From assembly GCA_964398215.1 (NCBI GenBank), contig CAYNNP010000009.1:1-59311 (forward strand): DNA of 59,311 nt. Reading direction: 5' to 3'. The position numbers were made by a program, and so were the translations under genes. Under the pieces are notes generated by a model. The model did not search any database. It saw only the letters and a list, made by a program, of their open reading frames with translations, and had not been told where the DNA came from. Positions 17,249 through 26,756 of the stretch are shown piece by piece (position 1 is the stretch's first letter; every line of letters starts with the position of its first letter). Source of the stretch: CAYNNP01 sp964398215 (GTDB lineage: Bacteria > Planctomycetota > Planctomycetia > Pirellulales > Pirellulaceae).

Positions 17249-18763
17249 ATGACCAAACTTACCCGACGTCAGTTCACTGCCGCTGCGGCTGCAGGGTACT
17301 TTGTTGCCCACCAATCGCAATCGCACGCCCAAAGCCCAAACGAAAAACTTGGCGTTTGTATTGTCGGGGTGAACAGTCGCGGCAATGAACATATCCGCGG
17401 ATTCGACAAAGACCAGCGGACTGAGATCCGAGCGATTGTTGATATCGACGAAAGCGTTGGCAAGCAGCGTCAGGCTCGCGTCAAAGAAATGCAGGGTGGC
17501 AAAGAGCCTGAACTATTCAAGGATGTGCGCGAAGCCATCGAATCCAAAGGGATTGATATTCTGACATGCGCGACTCCTAATCACTGGCACGCCTTGATGG
17601 GAATCTGGGCCATGCAAGCTGGCAAAGATGTCTATATCGAAAAACCAATCAGCCACAATATTCACGAAGGGGCCGCACTGGTCGCCGCCGCTAAAAAGTA
17701 CGAACGCATGTTCCAAACGGGAACGCAATCGCGCAGCAGCAGTGCTTGCCAAGAAGCCGCCAAGTTCATTGCGGATGGCGGTATCGGTGAATGCAACTTT
17801 GCTCGTGGACTATGCTACAAACGTCGAAAGTCGATCGGCGCCTTGGGGGACTACCCGATTCCTGAAAAGGTCGATTTCGATTTGTGGAGCGGACCTGCGC
17901 CGTACACCGATCCGAAAGTAACACGCAAACGCTTTCACTACGATTGGCACTGGCAGCGTCATTATGGCAATGGCGATTTGGGCAACCAGGGTCCTCACCA
18001 AACAGACATTGCACGCTGGGGCCTTGGATTGAATCGTCATCCCGTTTCGGTGATTAGCTACGGTGGACGACTGGGCTATCAAGCCGAGCAGAAAAACCCA
18101 GCGTATGTCGATGCTGGCGATACGGCTAACACGGAAGTCTCCATTTACGATTATGGCGACAAATGCATTGTGTTTGAGACTCGCGGGCTGGATGTTTCGC
18201 AGTCAGCTGGCGCAGAAGTCGACGCTATGTTCGGTAAAGGCCGCGGTAACAAGATCGGTGTGATTTTTTACGGCGAAGAAGGCTATGTTGTCCAAGTCAA
18301 TTACTCACTTTGCAAAGTCTTTGACAAGGATTTCAAACCAGTAAAAGAATTCAGAGCCAAGAATGTTGGCGACGCACACTTTGCGAACTTCATCGATTCG
18401 TGTGTCTCTCGCGACTACACCAAGCTCAACGCGGACGCTCAAACCGGTCACCTTTCCGCTGCCGTCAGCCATCTAGGAAATATTTCGTACTATCTTGGCG
18501 AACGTGAAACGGTCACGACTGCGGAGCTAAAGACGAAAATCGCCTCGGTCAAAAGCCTGGATGACAACGCTGTCGCAGTGGACCGAACGATCAAGCATTT
18601 GGAAGCCAATAAAGTCGATTTGAACCGAACACCACTGGCCCTGGGACCGTTTCTAAAGTTTGATCCCGACGCTGAGAAATTCACTAACAACGATGCAGCC
18701 AACGAAATGCTAACACGTGAGTATCGTGACGGGTTCGTTGTTCCGGCAGCTGCTGACGTTTGA
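17249..18763 (+). CDS. Tat-exported Gfo/Idh/MocA family oxidoreductase
   Basis: A 504-residue NAD(P)-dependent oxidoreductase of sugars or sugar derivatives. The N-terminus has a twin-arginine signal (TRRQFTAAAAAG, Arg6-Arg7) ending near SHAQ. The Rossmann domain follows, with a modified nucleotide motif GVCIVGVNSRG near 35-45 and the EKP motif at 131-133 whose Lys132 is the conserved catalytic lysine. The C-terminal substrate domain holds GNGDLGNQGPHQTDIARW, similar to other planctomycete members. A GAAAGG site eight bases before the ATG supports the start. Substrate unknown; export with bound cofactor is the usual explanation for the Tat signal. Confidence 0.9.
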   Translation: MTKLTRRQFTAAAAAGYFVAHQSQSHAQSPNEKLGVCIVGVNSRGNEHIRGFDKDQRTEIRAIVDIDESVGKQRQARVKEMQGGKEPELFKDVREAIESKGIDILTCATPNHWHALMGIWAMQAGKDVYIEKPISHNIHEGAALVAAAKKYERMFQTGTQSRSSSACQEAAKFIADGGIGECNFARGLCYKRRKSIGALGDYPIPEKVDFDLWSGPAPYTDPKVTRKRFHYDWHWQRHYGNGDLGNQGPHQTDIARWGLGLNRHPVSVISYGGRLGYQAEQKNPAYVDAGDTANTEVSIYDYGDKCIVFETRGLDVSQSAGAEVDAMFGKGRGNKIGVIFYGEEGYVVQVNYSLCKVFDKDFKPVKEFRAKNVGDAHFANFIDSCVSRDYTKLNADAQTGHLSAAVSHLGNISYYLGERETVTTAELKTKIASVKSLDDNAVAVDRTIKHLEANKVDLNRTPLALGPFLKFDPDAEKFTNNDAANEMLTREYRDGFVVPAAADV

Positions 18764-18803
18764 TCATTCGTGAACAGGACTGGTAAAAATGGCCCTGCCG
18801 ATT

Positions 18804-19760
18804 TCACGTCACGCGCAAACGTGAGGCGAGAAATACGGTGGGCGCCATCAACGCGAGTATTACGATGCCCCATAGCGTTCCGGCTCCCAACAATGCAACT
18901 ACCGCACACAATGGAATCAGCGTCAGAATTCCGGTGCGAATCGAATTCTGAATCTTCTTTGGAACAGGGTCTTGGATGGCCGCCAATCCTCGGCGTACAA
19001 CTGGCAAGAACACAAGCCCAATTAAGATCGGATAGTGCAAATCACTATTGAATTGCCAGCTGGTTGAGGTGGCAACGAATTTGGGTGCCACCGCAATCAA
19101 CGCCACACCCACGGCAGCGACAATCAGACCAACAGTCAGCTGTTTGGATGAACCGCCTGTGGCTTCACGACGTGCCATTGTTGTGACTCCCATGATGTAG
19201 ATTCCAAAACCGATTGCGATACCCAGCACATGATTTGGAAAGTACGGTGCGCTTTTCATGGCAACGACTGGAGCCGCGCCCATCAGAAAACTCAGGATCC
19301 GGCACGACCCCATCGCGGCCGGCGCCAACGGTGTTTTCTTGAGCGGTCCGTCGTACAGAACAATCATGATCGCCAGCGCTATCGCGACGAAGCCTGGCAG
19401 ATTGGATGACACGATGCCATCGATTGGCAAATGACCAGCGGCGAAAGCGAGTACCACCCCGACGAGCAGCAGACCCCAACCCGCGAATTTTGCTTGCCCC
19501 AGTGCGATGTCACCCGCCGGGATCGGGCGCGCGGCGCGTTCGGCTTTATCTTTTTCCAAGTCAAAGACATCATTCAAAATCATACCTGCCCAATAGAGGG
19601 CAACGCCAGCCAGCAGAATCACAGCGAATTGGGCAATCGGAAACGGGCCGCCAGCAACCAGCAAGAACGCTGCTCCGACGTCAGCCAGAATTGTGAAAAC
19701 ATTTGGTAGTCGAACGAGCTGCGCCCAGGCAAGCAGCCGGTTCGTTGTGCGAGAATTCAA
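18804..19760 (-). CDS. UbiA-family prenyltransferase, EboC-like
   Basis: A 318-residue polytopic membrane protein with about eight hydrophobic segments. The first Asp-rich motif that binds prenyl diphosphate through Mg is NDVFDLEKD (Asn63 to Asp71), followed by ERAARPIPAG. The second loop (YDGPLKKTPL) is less typical of the ubiquinone enzymes. The N-terminal LVRLPNVFTILADV and the AGMILNDVFD region resemble EboC, a UbiA relative of the eboABCDEF clusters that export unknown prenylated metabolites, but no other ebo gene is visible in this window. The start is TTG with no ATG nearby. Convergent with the Gfo/Idh gene. Prenyltransferase call firm; EboC subtype tentative. Confidence 0.85.
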   Translation of the reverse strand: MNSRTTNRLLAWAQLVRLPNVFTILADVGAAFLLVAGGPFPIAQFAVILLAGVALYWAGMILNDVFDLEKDKAERAARPIPAGDIALGQAKFAGWGLLLVGVVLAFAAGHLPIDGIVSSNLPGFVAIALAIMIVLYDGPLKKTPLAPAAMGSCRILSFLMGAAPVVAMKSAPYFPNHVLGIAIGFGIYIMGVTTMARREATGGSSKQLTVGLIVAAVGVALIAVAPKFVATSTSWQFNSDLHYPILIGLVFLPVVRRGLAAIQDPVPKKIQNSIRTGILTLIPLCAVVALLGAGTLWGIVILALMAPTVFLASRLRVT

Positions 19761-19909
19761 GATGGGAACCAGAAAAACAAGAGTATCGCTCGGCCCGATG
19801 CGCCGATTCGCGATTTGTACAAATCTGCAGGCACAGAATTGTAGCGAGTCTTGCTGATGAGAATCTACCAGTAGCGAACGTCGTCAAAGCAAAGCCGAAG
19901 TGCGATTTG

Positions 19910-19960
19910 TTCGTAGCACCGGCTTTAGCCGGAAATTCCGCCTGAAGGCGGTACTACGAA
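19910..19960. repeat. REP-like palindrome, family A copy 2
   Basis: A cruciform-type element. An outer stem pairs TTCGTAGCACC (19910-19920) with GGTACTACGAA (19950-19960), one mismatch. Inside it are two small hairpins: CCGGC/GCCGG with loop TTTA (19919-19932) and CCGCC/GGCGG with loop TGAA (19938-19951). The right part and its flank match the copy at 7522-7551. It lies between the minus-strand UbiA start and the sugar transferase stop. Confidence 0.7.
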
Positions 19961-20034
19961 CACAAGCCACTAGTCATCGTTTTTCTCCGCCTATGTTCCG
20001 ACTTTCGCTACGTAGGTACGAACTTTTCGCCGCG

Positions 20035-21447
20035 TTAATACGCTTCTTCTTGCTTCCAGACGACAGCGAACGTCTTGAATAGAATCTTGATGTCCATCCA
20101 GAGCGACCAGTTTCGAATGTACTTGTGATCCCACTCGATTCGGCGTTCCATCTTGTCGACCGTTTCAGTTTCTCCACGGCAACCATTGACTTGTGCGAGT
20201 CCGGTGATTCCCGGTTTCACTTTGTGCCGCAGCATGTACCCATCAATCAGATTTCGGTACTGTTCGTTATGAGCCGATGCGTGAGGTCGTGGGCCGACCA
20301 ACGACATCGTGCCCTCGATCACATTGAACAACTGTGGCAATTCATCCAAGCTGGTCTTGCGCAGAATTCCACCAATTTTAGTGATGCGTGGATCGCCTTT
20401 GGTCGCTTGTTTGACGACAGGACCATTGTCGCACGTTCGCATGGAACGAAACTTCCAAACCATGATTTCTTTCCCGTCCAAACCATATCGTTTTTGGCGA
20501 AAGAACACTGGGCCTCGCGAACTAAGTTTTACAGCGATGGCAATCAGCAGCATCGGAATCGAAACCATGATCAGACCGACAAACGCGATCAATAGATCCG
20601 CAGTCCGTTTCGACAATCCATCAACACCGTACAGCGGGTTTTCAAAGACACTGACTGCGGGTAATCCACCCATGCTGGTCCAGCGCGAATGCAGCAACTC
20701 GAATACAAAGAAATCTGGAACGATATAGACCGATGCTGTCGTATCACTCAGTTCACCAAGCATGAACTTGATCCGTTCTTCGGCTCGCATTGGTAACGTG
20801 ATTAAGATTGTGTCAATTTGACCGTCGCGAGCTTGTTGTACCAAATCCGCCAATTTGCCTTTTAAGGTCGTGTCGACTTCAGGAGTATCTGTCGATGGTT
20901 TGTCGCGTTCCTCATTTCGATCATCAAAGAACCCAGCAAAACGAAACCCAAGCGATTCGTCAGCAACAATATTTGCAGCGGTCTGTCGCCCCAAACCATT
21001 CAAACCCGCGATGGCAACACGCCGAACTCCGACACCACGACGCAGCAGCACCCCTTGGATAATTCGCAAACACATTCGCGACATTGCGATCATTGACGGA
21101 GCAACGATGATCCAGATTGCCATCACCGATCGCGCAAAGACTTCGCCGTAGCGCGTGATGAATGCTAACAGTGCCAGCACCATGACCGTTCCTGCCCACG
21201 TCGCAATCACCGACTTCAGCTCGTTGTCGATGGATCCGGCTTCAAAGCGCCGACTCAATCCAGTGATTTGTGAAATCAGTAGAAACACCAGACACGTGAC
21301 CAAGCCCATTGCGAGAGCAGTGTCGTCGATCCAACCTCGTGTCGCCAATTTAGTGGCTGCAAGCGATGCCATGATTGATGCAGCATCCAACCCTGGTTGG
21401 ACAACATCCCACCACTTGCGATGCGCAGTGATTCTCGACTTAGACAT
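20035..21447 (-). CDS. Polyprenyl glycosylphosphotransferase (WcaJ/UndP-glucose type)
   Basis: A 470-residue membrane enzyme that transfers a sugar-1-phosphate, often glucose-1-phosphate, from a UDP-sugar to undecaprenyl phosphate to start exopolysaccharide or capsule repeat units. The N-terminal half has four predicted membrane helices and then a soluble CoA-binding-like region; the C-terminal half is the bacterial sugar transferase domain with one hydrophobic segment (KRTADLLIAFVGLIMVSI), VWKFRSMRTC, GDPRITKIGG, RKTSLDELPQL, SLVGPRP and KPGITGLAQVNG. I chose the ATG at 21447 (SKSRITAHRKWW); the frame is open 46 codons further, but that stretch is not family-like and includes a hairpin. No other glycan genes lie beside it. 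Confidence 0.9.
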   Translation of the reverse strand: MSKSRITAHRKWWDVVQPGLDAASIMASLAATKLATRGWIDDTALAMGLVTCLVFLLISQITGLSRRFEAGSIDNELKSVIATWAGTVMVLALLAFITRYGEVFARSVMAIWIIVAPSMIAMSRMCLRIIQGVLLRRGVGVRRVAIAGLNGLGRQTAANIVADESLGFRFAGFFDDRNEERDKPSTDTPEVDTTLKGKLADLVQQARDGQIDTILITLPMRAEERIKFMLGELSDTTASVYIVPDFFVFELLHSRWTSMGGLPAVSVFENPLYGVDGLSKRTADLLIAFVGLIMVSIPMLLIAIAVKLSSRGPVFFRQKRYGLDGKEIMVWKFRSMRTCDNGPVVKQATKGDPRITKIGGILRKTSLDELPQLFNVIEGTMSLVGPRPHASAHNEQYRNLIDGYMLRHKVKPGITGLAQVNGCRGETETVDKMERRIEWDHKYIRNWSLWMDIKILFKTFAVVWKQEEAY

Positions 21448-21470
21448 AGTTTTACGAGTTCCCAATGATG

Positions 21471-21493
21471 CTTGGCTGGTCCTACCAGCCGAG
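21471..21493. repeat. Hairpin, REP-like family B copy 2
   Basis: GGCTGGT (21474-21480) pairs perfectly with ACCAGCC (21484-21490) around the loop CCT; the stem extends by three more pairs if one T-G wobble is allowed. The right arm shares CCAGCCGAGAA with the element at 12871-12910. It sits 24 bases upstream of the preferred start of the sugar transferase, inside its likely leader, so it could also affect expression of that gene. Confidence 0.5.
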
Positions 21494-21627
21494 AAATGAC
21501 TTTGGAAAAACGTAGCTTTGGGGCAATAACCGTGTCGCTCGACATTGGAACATTCATTCACCTGCCGAACGAACCGACGCAGCAACAGTCAGACTTTACG
21601 GGTTACACCGATCCTACCGGCACGGGC

Positions 21628-23031
21628 CTACATCGGGGCAATTCGATCAGACCCCATATCGGTAGTTAGAACCACGTGGGCATCAAAGGCTTCTCGAATC
21701 AATCGATTCTTGATTGCTTCAAAATCCGGGCTATCCCACAGATCATCGAACTCCCAAGGATCCGATTTCAGGTCATACAACTCGCCCAACTGCTTGTCGT
21801 GATACATCGAAAGTTTGTAATCGCGAGTTCGATACATCGTGCCGAACGTCCCTGAGCCACCCGTAAAGAAAGGGTCTAGCGCATCAAAGTATTCGCAGCG
21901 AACAAAATCGCGCAGATAGCCAGGATCTGCCTCGCCTTGAAGGATCGGCATCAGGCTTTTTCCTTGCATGTAGTCAGGACACTCCAGCCCAGCGAGTTCC
22001 ACCAGTGTTGATGTCATGTCCAATAGTTCTACCAACGCATCGGAGACAACGGACTGCTTGAATTTGTCGGGCCAAGCAAAGATTAAAGGCACGCGAACTA
22101 GTCCTTCGTAAAAACGACAGCCCTTGAACATCAAGCCGTGATCACCAAGTGATTCGCCGTGATCACTGGTGAAAACAATGACCGTGTTTTCACGCTGCCC
22201 AAGTCGCTCTAGCTCCGCGAGTAGTCGAGCGAACTGGTCATCGATCTGTTCGATCATTGCATAATAGAGAGCTTGAACTTCATGCGCGTTGTGGTCTTCG
22301 GGTGTTCGCAGTTCGTCTTGAAAGTCCAGTGATGCAAGTTTGGTTTGTTGCGTCAAATCCGAATCGCGAAAATGTGGTCCAGGCATATCGGCCGCATTGA
22401 ATCGTTCCGCATACTCTCGTGGCGGAATGAATGGTGGATGAGGATCATAGATATTGATATTCAATAGCCATGGTTGGTCTTGGGCGCGTTCTGTGTTCAT
22501 GAATTCGATAGCGCAGTCGGTTGACCAGGTCGTTTGGTGCATTGCGGGGCGCACTCGATCAGGGCTGTTCCGCATCTCATCCAAATCGCCACCTTGAGCG
22601 CGCACCCATTCGGCGTAGTCGTGACCTTGCTGCCAGTCGTCGCGCGGAGCGTGGCTGAATTTCCAATACGAAAATCCGTCATCGATGCGCGGTTCGGTGC
22701 GATGACCAGCGCTTTGTAAATGAAACTTGCCAATCAGCCCGCAGTCGTAACCTGCGTCGGCGATCAGTTTTGTAATCACTGGCGGATAGTTTGGAAAAGT
22801 ATCATTTCCATTGCGCGTGTTGTGAACACGTGACGGATACATCCCTGTCATAAAGCTGGAGCGACTGGGAGTACAAATCGGACTCTGGCAATACGCATGT
22901 GTGAACGCGACGCCACTGGCAACGAGTTTGTCGATCGTTGGTGTTCGAACATGTGGATTGCCCAATGCTCCGATCGTGTCAAAGCGTTGTTGGTCAGTAC
23001 AGTACCACAAGATATTAGGACGAGATTTCAT
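21628..23031 (-). CDS. Sulfatase (type I, Cys-type), no signal peptide
   Basis: A 467-residue type I sulfatase. The formylglycine motif is CTPSR with Cys53, which must be oxidised to formylglycine by an FGE; metal-site residues are visible in the N-terminal CTDQQRFD and in VIVFTSDHGESLGDHG. Sulfatases remove sulfate esters, commonly from algal polysaccharides in marine planctomycetes. Unlike the other sulfatase in this window, it begins KSRPNILWYC directly with no signal peptide, so it would act in the cytoplasm unless the start is further upstream. The DUF1552/DUF1592 pair lies 70 bases upstream on the same strand. Specificity not predictable from sequence alone. Confidence 0.92.
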   Translation of the reverse strand: MKSRPNILWYCTDQQRFDTIGALGNPHVRTPTIDKLVASGVAFTHAYCQSPICTPSRSSFMTGMYPSRVHNTRNGNDTFPNYPPVITKLIADAGYDCGLIGKFHLQSAGHRTEPRIDDGFSYWKFSHAPRDDWQQGHDYAEWVRAQGGDLDEMRNSPDRVRPAMHQTTWSTDCAIEFMNTERAQDQPWLLNINIYDPHPPFIPPREYAERFNAADMPGPHFRDSDLTQQTKLASLDFQDELRTPEDHNAHEVQALYYAMIEQIDDQFARLLAELERLGQRENTVIVFTSDHGESLGDHGLMFKGCRFYEGLVRVPLIFAWPDKFKQSVVSDALVELLDMTSTLVELAGLECPDYMQGKSLMPILQGEADPGYLRDFVRCEYFDALDPFFTGGSGTFGTMYRTRDYKLSMYHDKQLGELYDLKSDPWEFDDLWDSPDFEAIKNRLIREAFDAHVVLTTDMGSDRIAPM

Positions 23032-23100
23032 CAGTCAGATTCAATAGGGGAACAAAGTCCGAGCAGGAAAGAAGTTAGCGAGCCGATCCGATGATTGGTA

Positions 23101-24459
23101 TCACGCTATCAGCGCATCGATTTCAGCGTTGCTGTCGGCGAATTGCTTGATCGGCAATCCCATCAATCGAGCTTGAGTCAACCAGAGATTCGCAAGCGGC
23201 GTGCCTTCGGGCATATTGATATGTTTACCCGAATTCAATCGCTTACCGCCGCCTGCAACCACGATCGGCAAGTCATTGTATTGATGCGTAGAACCATCAC
23301 CCAAACCCGAGCCATACGTGAACAACGTATTGTCCAGCAAAGTGGTGCCATCGGATTCGTCGATGGAGTCCATCTTTTGCAAAAGATAAGCCCATTGCTG
23401 CATGTGAAACAGGTCCACTTTGATCAAATCGTCGATCATCTTGGTTTGGTTGTGAGACATCTGGTGATGACTGCGCGGTTTGGAAAACAGGGTTTCATAA
23501 GTGAACGGCGTGTCCCACCTTTCAGGACCGATCATGAATGTAGCGACATTGGTCAATCCTGTTTGCAAAGCGACCACCATCAAGTCACCCATCAATCGGA
23601 TGTACTCACCGCGCGGCATATGAGCTTCGGGTGGTTCTTCAAAATCGACTTTGGCCAATTTGGCTTTCATTTTTTCAAGCCGATTCATCTGAATCTCAAT
23701 CGCACGTACGGATTCAAAGTACTCGGTGAATTTGTGTTGATCGGCGTAGCCAAGATCCCGTTTCAAATCCTTGGCGTCTTCCAATACAAGGTCAGTGATC
23801 TCGCGTTGCTGTTGAATTTCGTTGGTGCTAAACAATCGGCGGTACATTTTTCGAGGGTCGCGAATCGACGGAGCAAGATGCCCGGTGCCATACCAAGATA
23901 GATTGTCAAAGTAGATCGATTCTTTGTTGTCTTTGTGGCTATTGCAACTGAATTCCAGGGTCGGAAACGGCGTACTGCCGCCAACGTGATCACCAACAAG
24001 ATGGTCCAGCGTTCGATCTAGCGGCCACGCTGAGCCTTCGATTGTGTATGGCCGAGCACTACTCAGATAACACGACGCACATTGAGCGTGGACATCAGTA
24101 CCTTGCTGGAACGTGCGATCCATGCCAGTGATAAGTGTCACTTTTTGTTTCAGTGATTCCAATGGCTGCATTGTCGGCGTCAGCTGGTCCAAAGTTCTGA
24201 CATTGAATTTAGGATCTTGTTTTCCAAGAGAACTCATGACGTTCCCAAGGTTGCCTTTGGGGATCACATGGTCTGCTTCACCCGGAAAGAATGCTCGTCG
24301 CACGACACCAATGGGCACATAGAAATGCGCCATGCGCATCGCTGGTTTCGCATCATCACTCGCTGACGCGACACTGCTAAGCCATGGCAAGGCAAGACTC
24401 GCACCACCGATGCCTTGCAGAAACGAGCGCCGATTCCAAGTTCCATTCCTAATTGTCAT
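23101..24459 (-). CDS. Tat-exported DUF1552 protein
   Basis: A 452-residue protein of the DUF1552 family, found almost only in planctomycetes, verrucomicrobia and relatives. A twin-arginine signal is clear: NRRSFLQGIGGASLALPWL (Arg10-Arg11). Conserved blocks include MRMAHFYVPIGV, QCASCYL and the GSGLGDGSTHQYNDLPIV segment near the C-terminus. These proteins are almost always next to a DUF1592-type cytochrome protein, as here, where the ATG overlaps the upstream stop by 11 bases. The reaction is unknown; the pair is generally considered a periplasmic redox or hydrolytic module. Confidence 0.93.
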   Translation of the reverse strand: MTIRNGTWNRRSFLQGIGGASLALPWLSSVASASDDAKPAMRMAHFYVPIGVVRRAFFPGEADHVIPKGNLGNVMSSLGKQDPKFNVRTLDQLTPTMQPLESLKQKVTLITGMDRTFQQGTDVHAQCASCYLSSARPYTIEGSAWPLDRTLDHLVGDHVGGSTPFPTLEFSCNSHKDNKESIYFDNLSWYGTGHLAPSIRDPRKMYRRLFSTNEIQQQREITDLVLEDAKDLKRDLGYADQHKFTEYFESVRAIEIQMNRLEKMKAKLAKVDFEEPPEAHMPRGEYIRLMGDLMVVALQTGLTNVATFMIGPERWDTPFTYETLFSKPRSHHQMSHNQTKMIDDLIKVDLFHMQQWAYLLQKMDSIDESDGTTLLDNTLFTYGSGLGDGSTHQYNDLPIVVAGGGKRLNSGKHINMPEGTPLANLWLTQARLMGLPIKQFADSNAEIDALIA

Positions 24460-26527
24460 CGTCAGCCTTTGTCGGGTTTCTTTTGTGACGAAACGGATCG
24501 CTTATCACAATCTGCTTCAACAAAGTATGGATTTTGTAGTTGTCTGCTGCCGTTGCTTTTGCGATTTGCTTGATTGCAACCGAGTCACCTGCATCGATTT
24601 TCCGCGCCAGGGCAAAAGACATCAGGTGGCTAGCAAGCCCTGCTGTGAAACGATCACGTTCGGCAAGAATCGCGTCTTTGAATTCAACAACGTTGGTAAA
24701 CTTGTGTTGACGCAGCAGCATGCCCGCAGTGTCAATCTCGCGGCCATTTTCATACTGATCACGCCACACACCGATGGGATCGTAGTTCTCAAGGGCAAAT
24801 CCAAGTGGATCAATTTGTTCATGACATCCGCGACAATCAGCACGCTCGCGGTGCATTTTCAATCGCTCGCGAAGAGTCAGGTTCTTTTCTTCTTCGGGCG
24901 GTTTTTCGGATAGCGGCGGGACATCAGCAGGCGGTGGTTCTGGCGGATCATTGAAAATCACGGTCGCCAACCAAGCCCCACGTGTGATTGGTTTCGTTCG
25001 CTCACTACCCGAAGTCATCGTCATGACGGCCGCATTCGTAATCACACCGCCATATCGCCGGTCCTTGATCGGAATCCGAGCGAACTTCAGGACCCCGACC
25101 CCACCATTCTGTCGCTTCTTACTTCCAGGTGGAATCTTTTCATTGTAAGCACTCTCAAGCAGCGGAGAGCGATACGTAAAATCTGGATCAATCAAATCGG
25201 TGATCGGTCGATTTTCAATCAGCACAGTTTCGAAGAGCAGGAGAGGTTCCAGCATCATGTGCATGCTGTCGCGGTACTTGGAAAAATAGAACCCCGGGAA
25301 CTGATCGCGATTGGGTATCGAAGATATGACTCTTTCCAGCTGAAGCCACTGTGAAGGGAAACTGTCGCAGAAACGTTTTGCACGCTTATCGCGCAGCATT
25401 CGGTCAACTTGCTCCAACAAGACATTAGTCTTCGAGAGTTCTTTTTCTTTCGCCAGTTCAGTCAGTTCGCCATCGGGAATGCTACCCCACAAAAAGAACG
25501 ATAGCCGCGAAGCCAACTCAAAGTCATCCAGTGGTTGTACGTTTTTGTCGCCAGTGGATTGATCATACAAGTACAAAAACTTGGGTGATGAAATGATGGC
25601 GGCAGCGACTGATTTCATTGCATCAGTAAACTCAGCCCCCTTGCCGATTTGGCTGAGTGCAAACTCTGCGTACCGATTGCGGGTGGCCTCACTAACTGGC
25701 CTGCGAAAAGCGCGCGGAAGCAACTTCGCCAGCCGGTTATCGATCTCCACTCGAGCCGAAAGCATCTGTTTCGGTTTTGCGAATAGTTCGTTCCAAACAC
25801 CAACACGATTCGGGCGAAAGTCAGGGCTTGCCACAATCGATTGGCCAAGCTTCAGGAATGACTCCATCAGCAGCGGAGACATCGACAGATGGTCGCCACG
25901 ATTATCAAATCCATGCTCAGCTCGCAAGTCTTGTGGAAACGCTGCGACACCTGCTAGGCGAGGTTCAATCAATTGCGACTTGCCAAGCGGTCGACTACCG
26001 ACCAGCACCGTCTTGGCCATCTCGCCTGTTTCTGGGCGGAAGTAGTTTTTGTGTTCTCGCATCATGCGTTCAGGCAATGTGAACACAATGCACTTCAAAC
26101 CAAACAGATCGATCACGGCGTTGTTATATTGAAAACGGTTCATCCGCCTTATCGGAGCTTGCCCAAGCGCCGATGGATTCGCTAGAGCTTCATGTAAAAA
26201 ACCCTCCAGCAACTGCACCAACTCCTTTCGATCATCGTCATTCAATTCCGGTGATTCATCTTCGGGTGGCATCTCACGATCCTCGATCACCTTGATCAAA
26301 TCTCGGATCAGTTCTGGATTCCGCGTGAGTGATTCAGTGTCCTTGATCAGCGTAAAATCGACTTCACCGCTGATCTCATCGCCGGATCCATGACAGCGGA
26401 GGCAGTGCGATTTCAAGACAGGCAACATCCGCTCACTCAATGAGTCGTTCGCCGCCAAAGGGAGGCCAAAACTCAAAAGCAACAATAGAAACGATCTTTG
26501 CAGTGCTTGACGCTTATGCTTAGACAC
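24449..26527 (-). CDS. DUF1592/DUF1587/DUF1588/DUF1585 protein with cytochrome c motif
   Basis: A 692-residue exported protein (signal peptide about 10-27) with the planctomycete PSD-type multidomain order. The N-terminus holds a single c-type heme motif, CLRCH (Cys42, Cys45, His46), in the planctomycete cytochrome C domain. Then come DUF1587 (RRMNRFQYNNAVIDLFGL), a DUF1595-like stretch, DUF1592 (LASRLSFFLWGSIPDGEL and ITDLIDPDFTY), DUF1588 with CRGCHEQIDPLGFALENYD, and DUF1585 at the end. The CRGCH motif in DUF1588 could bind a second heme. GTG start. It overlaps the DUF1552 gene by 11 bases, indicating coupled translation. Substrate unknown. Confidence 0.92.
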   Translation of the reverse strand: MSKHKRQALQRSFLLLLLSFGLPLAANDSLSERMLPVLKSHCLRCHGSGDEISGEVDFTLIKDTESLTRNPELIRDLIKVIEDREMPPEDESPELNDDDRKELVQLLEGFLHEALANPSALGQAPIRRMNRFQYNNAVIDLFGLKCIVFTLPERMMREHKNYFRPETGEMAKTVLVGSRPLGKSQLIEPRLAGVAAFPQDLRAEHGFDNRGDHLSMSPLLMESFLKLGQSIVASPDFRPNRVGVWNELFAKPKQMLSARVEIDNRLAKLLPRAFRRPVSEATRNRYAEFALSQIGKGAEFTDAMKSVAAAIISSPKFLYLYDQSTGDKNVQPLDDFELASRLSFFLWGSIPDGELTELAKEKELSKTNVLLEQVDRMLRDKRAKRFCDSFPSQWLQLERVISSIPNRDQFPGFYFSKYRDSMHMMLEPLLLFETVLIENRPITDLIDPDFTYRSPLLESAYNEKIPPGSKKRQNGGVGVLKFARIPIKDRRYGGVITNAAVMTMTSGSERTKPITRGAWLATVIFNDPPEPPPADVPPLSEKPPEEEKNLTLRERLKMHRERADCRGCHEQIDPLGFALENYDPIGVWRDQYENGREIDTAGMLLRQHKFTNVVEFKDAILAERDRFTAGLASHLMSFALARKIDAGDSVAIKQIAKATAADNYKIHTLLKQIVISDPFRHKRNPTKADDDN

Positions 26528-26756
26528 GAACGAGGGCCAAAACAGGAAAGTGGGATGACTGGCAGGTTGGAGTTAAATAGAGCTTAATCGATGGTGAATG
26601 TTGGCCGGAGGTCATTTGAGCAAAACGATCCTGGCTTGCAGTGTTCCATAGCACGAAGTAGTGTGTGCTTTGCTTCAGTGAACTGCCTGTTCGGACCAAT
26701 ATCCTTAGCCATTAAAGCGTATTTACAGCCGCTTTCTGATACATCGGAAATCTTTG

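Noticed and set aside
18804..21447. A glycan biosynthesis cluster formed by the UbiA and sugar transferase genes
   Set aside because: Only these two membrane transferases are present, separated by a repeat, with no glycosyltransferase, flippase or polymerase gene nearby.
23095..23901. 268-codon plus-strand frame opposite the DUF1552 gene
   Set aside because: It mirrors a clear DUF1552 coding region on the other strand; long antisense frames are expected there.
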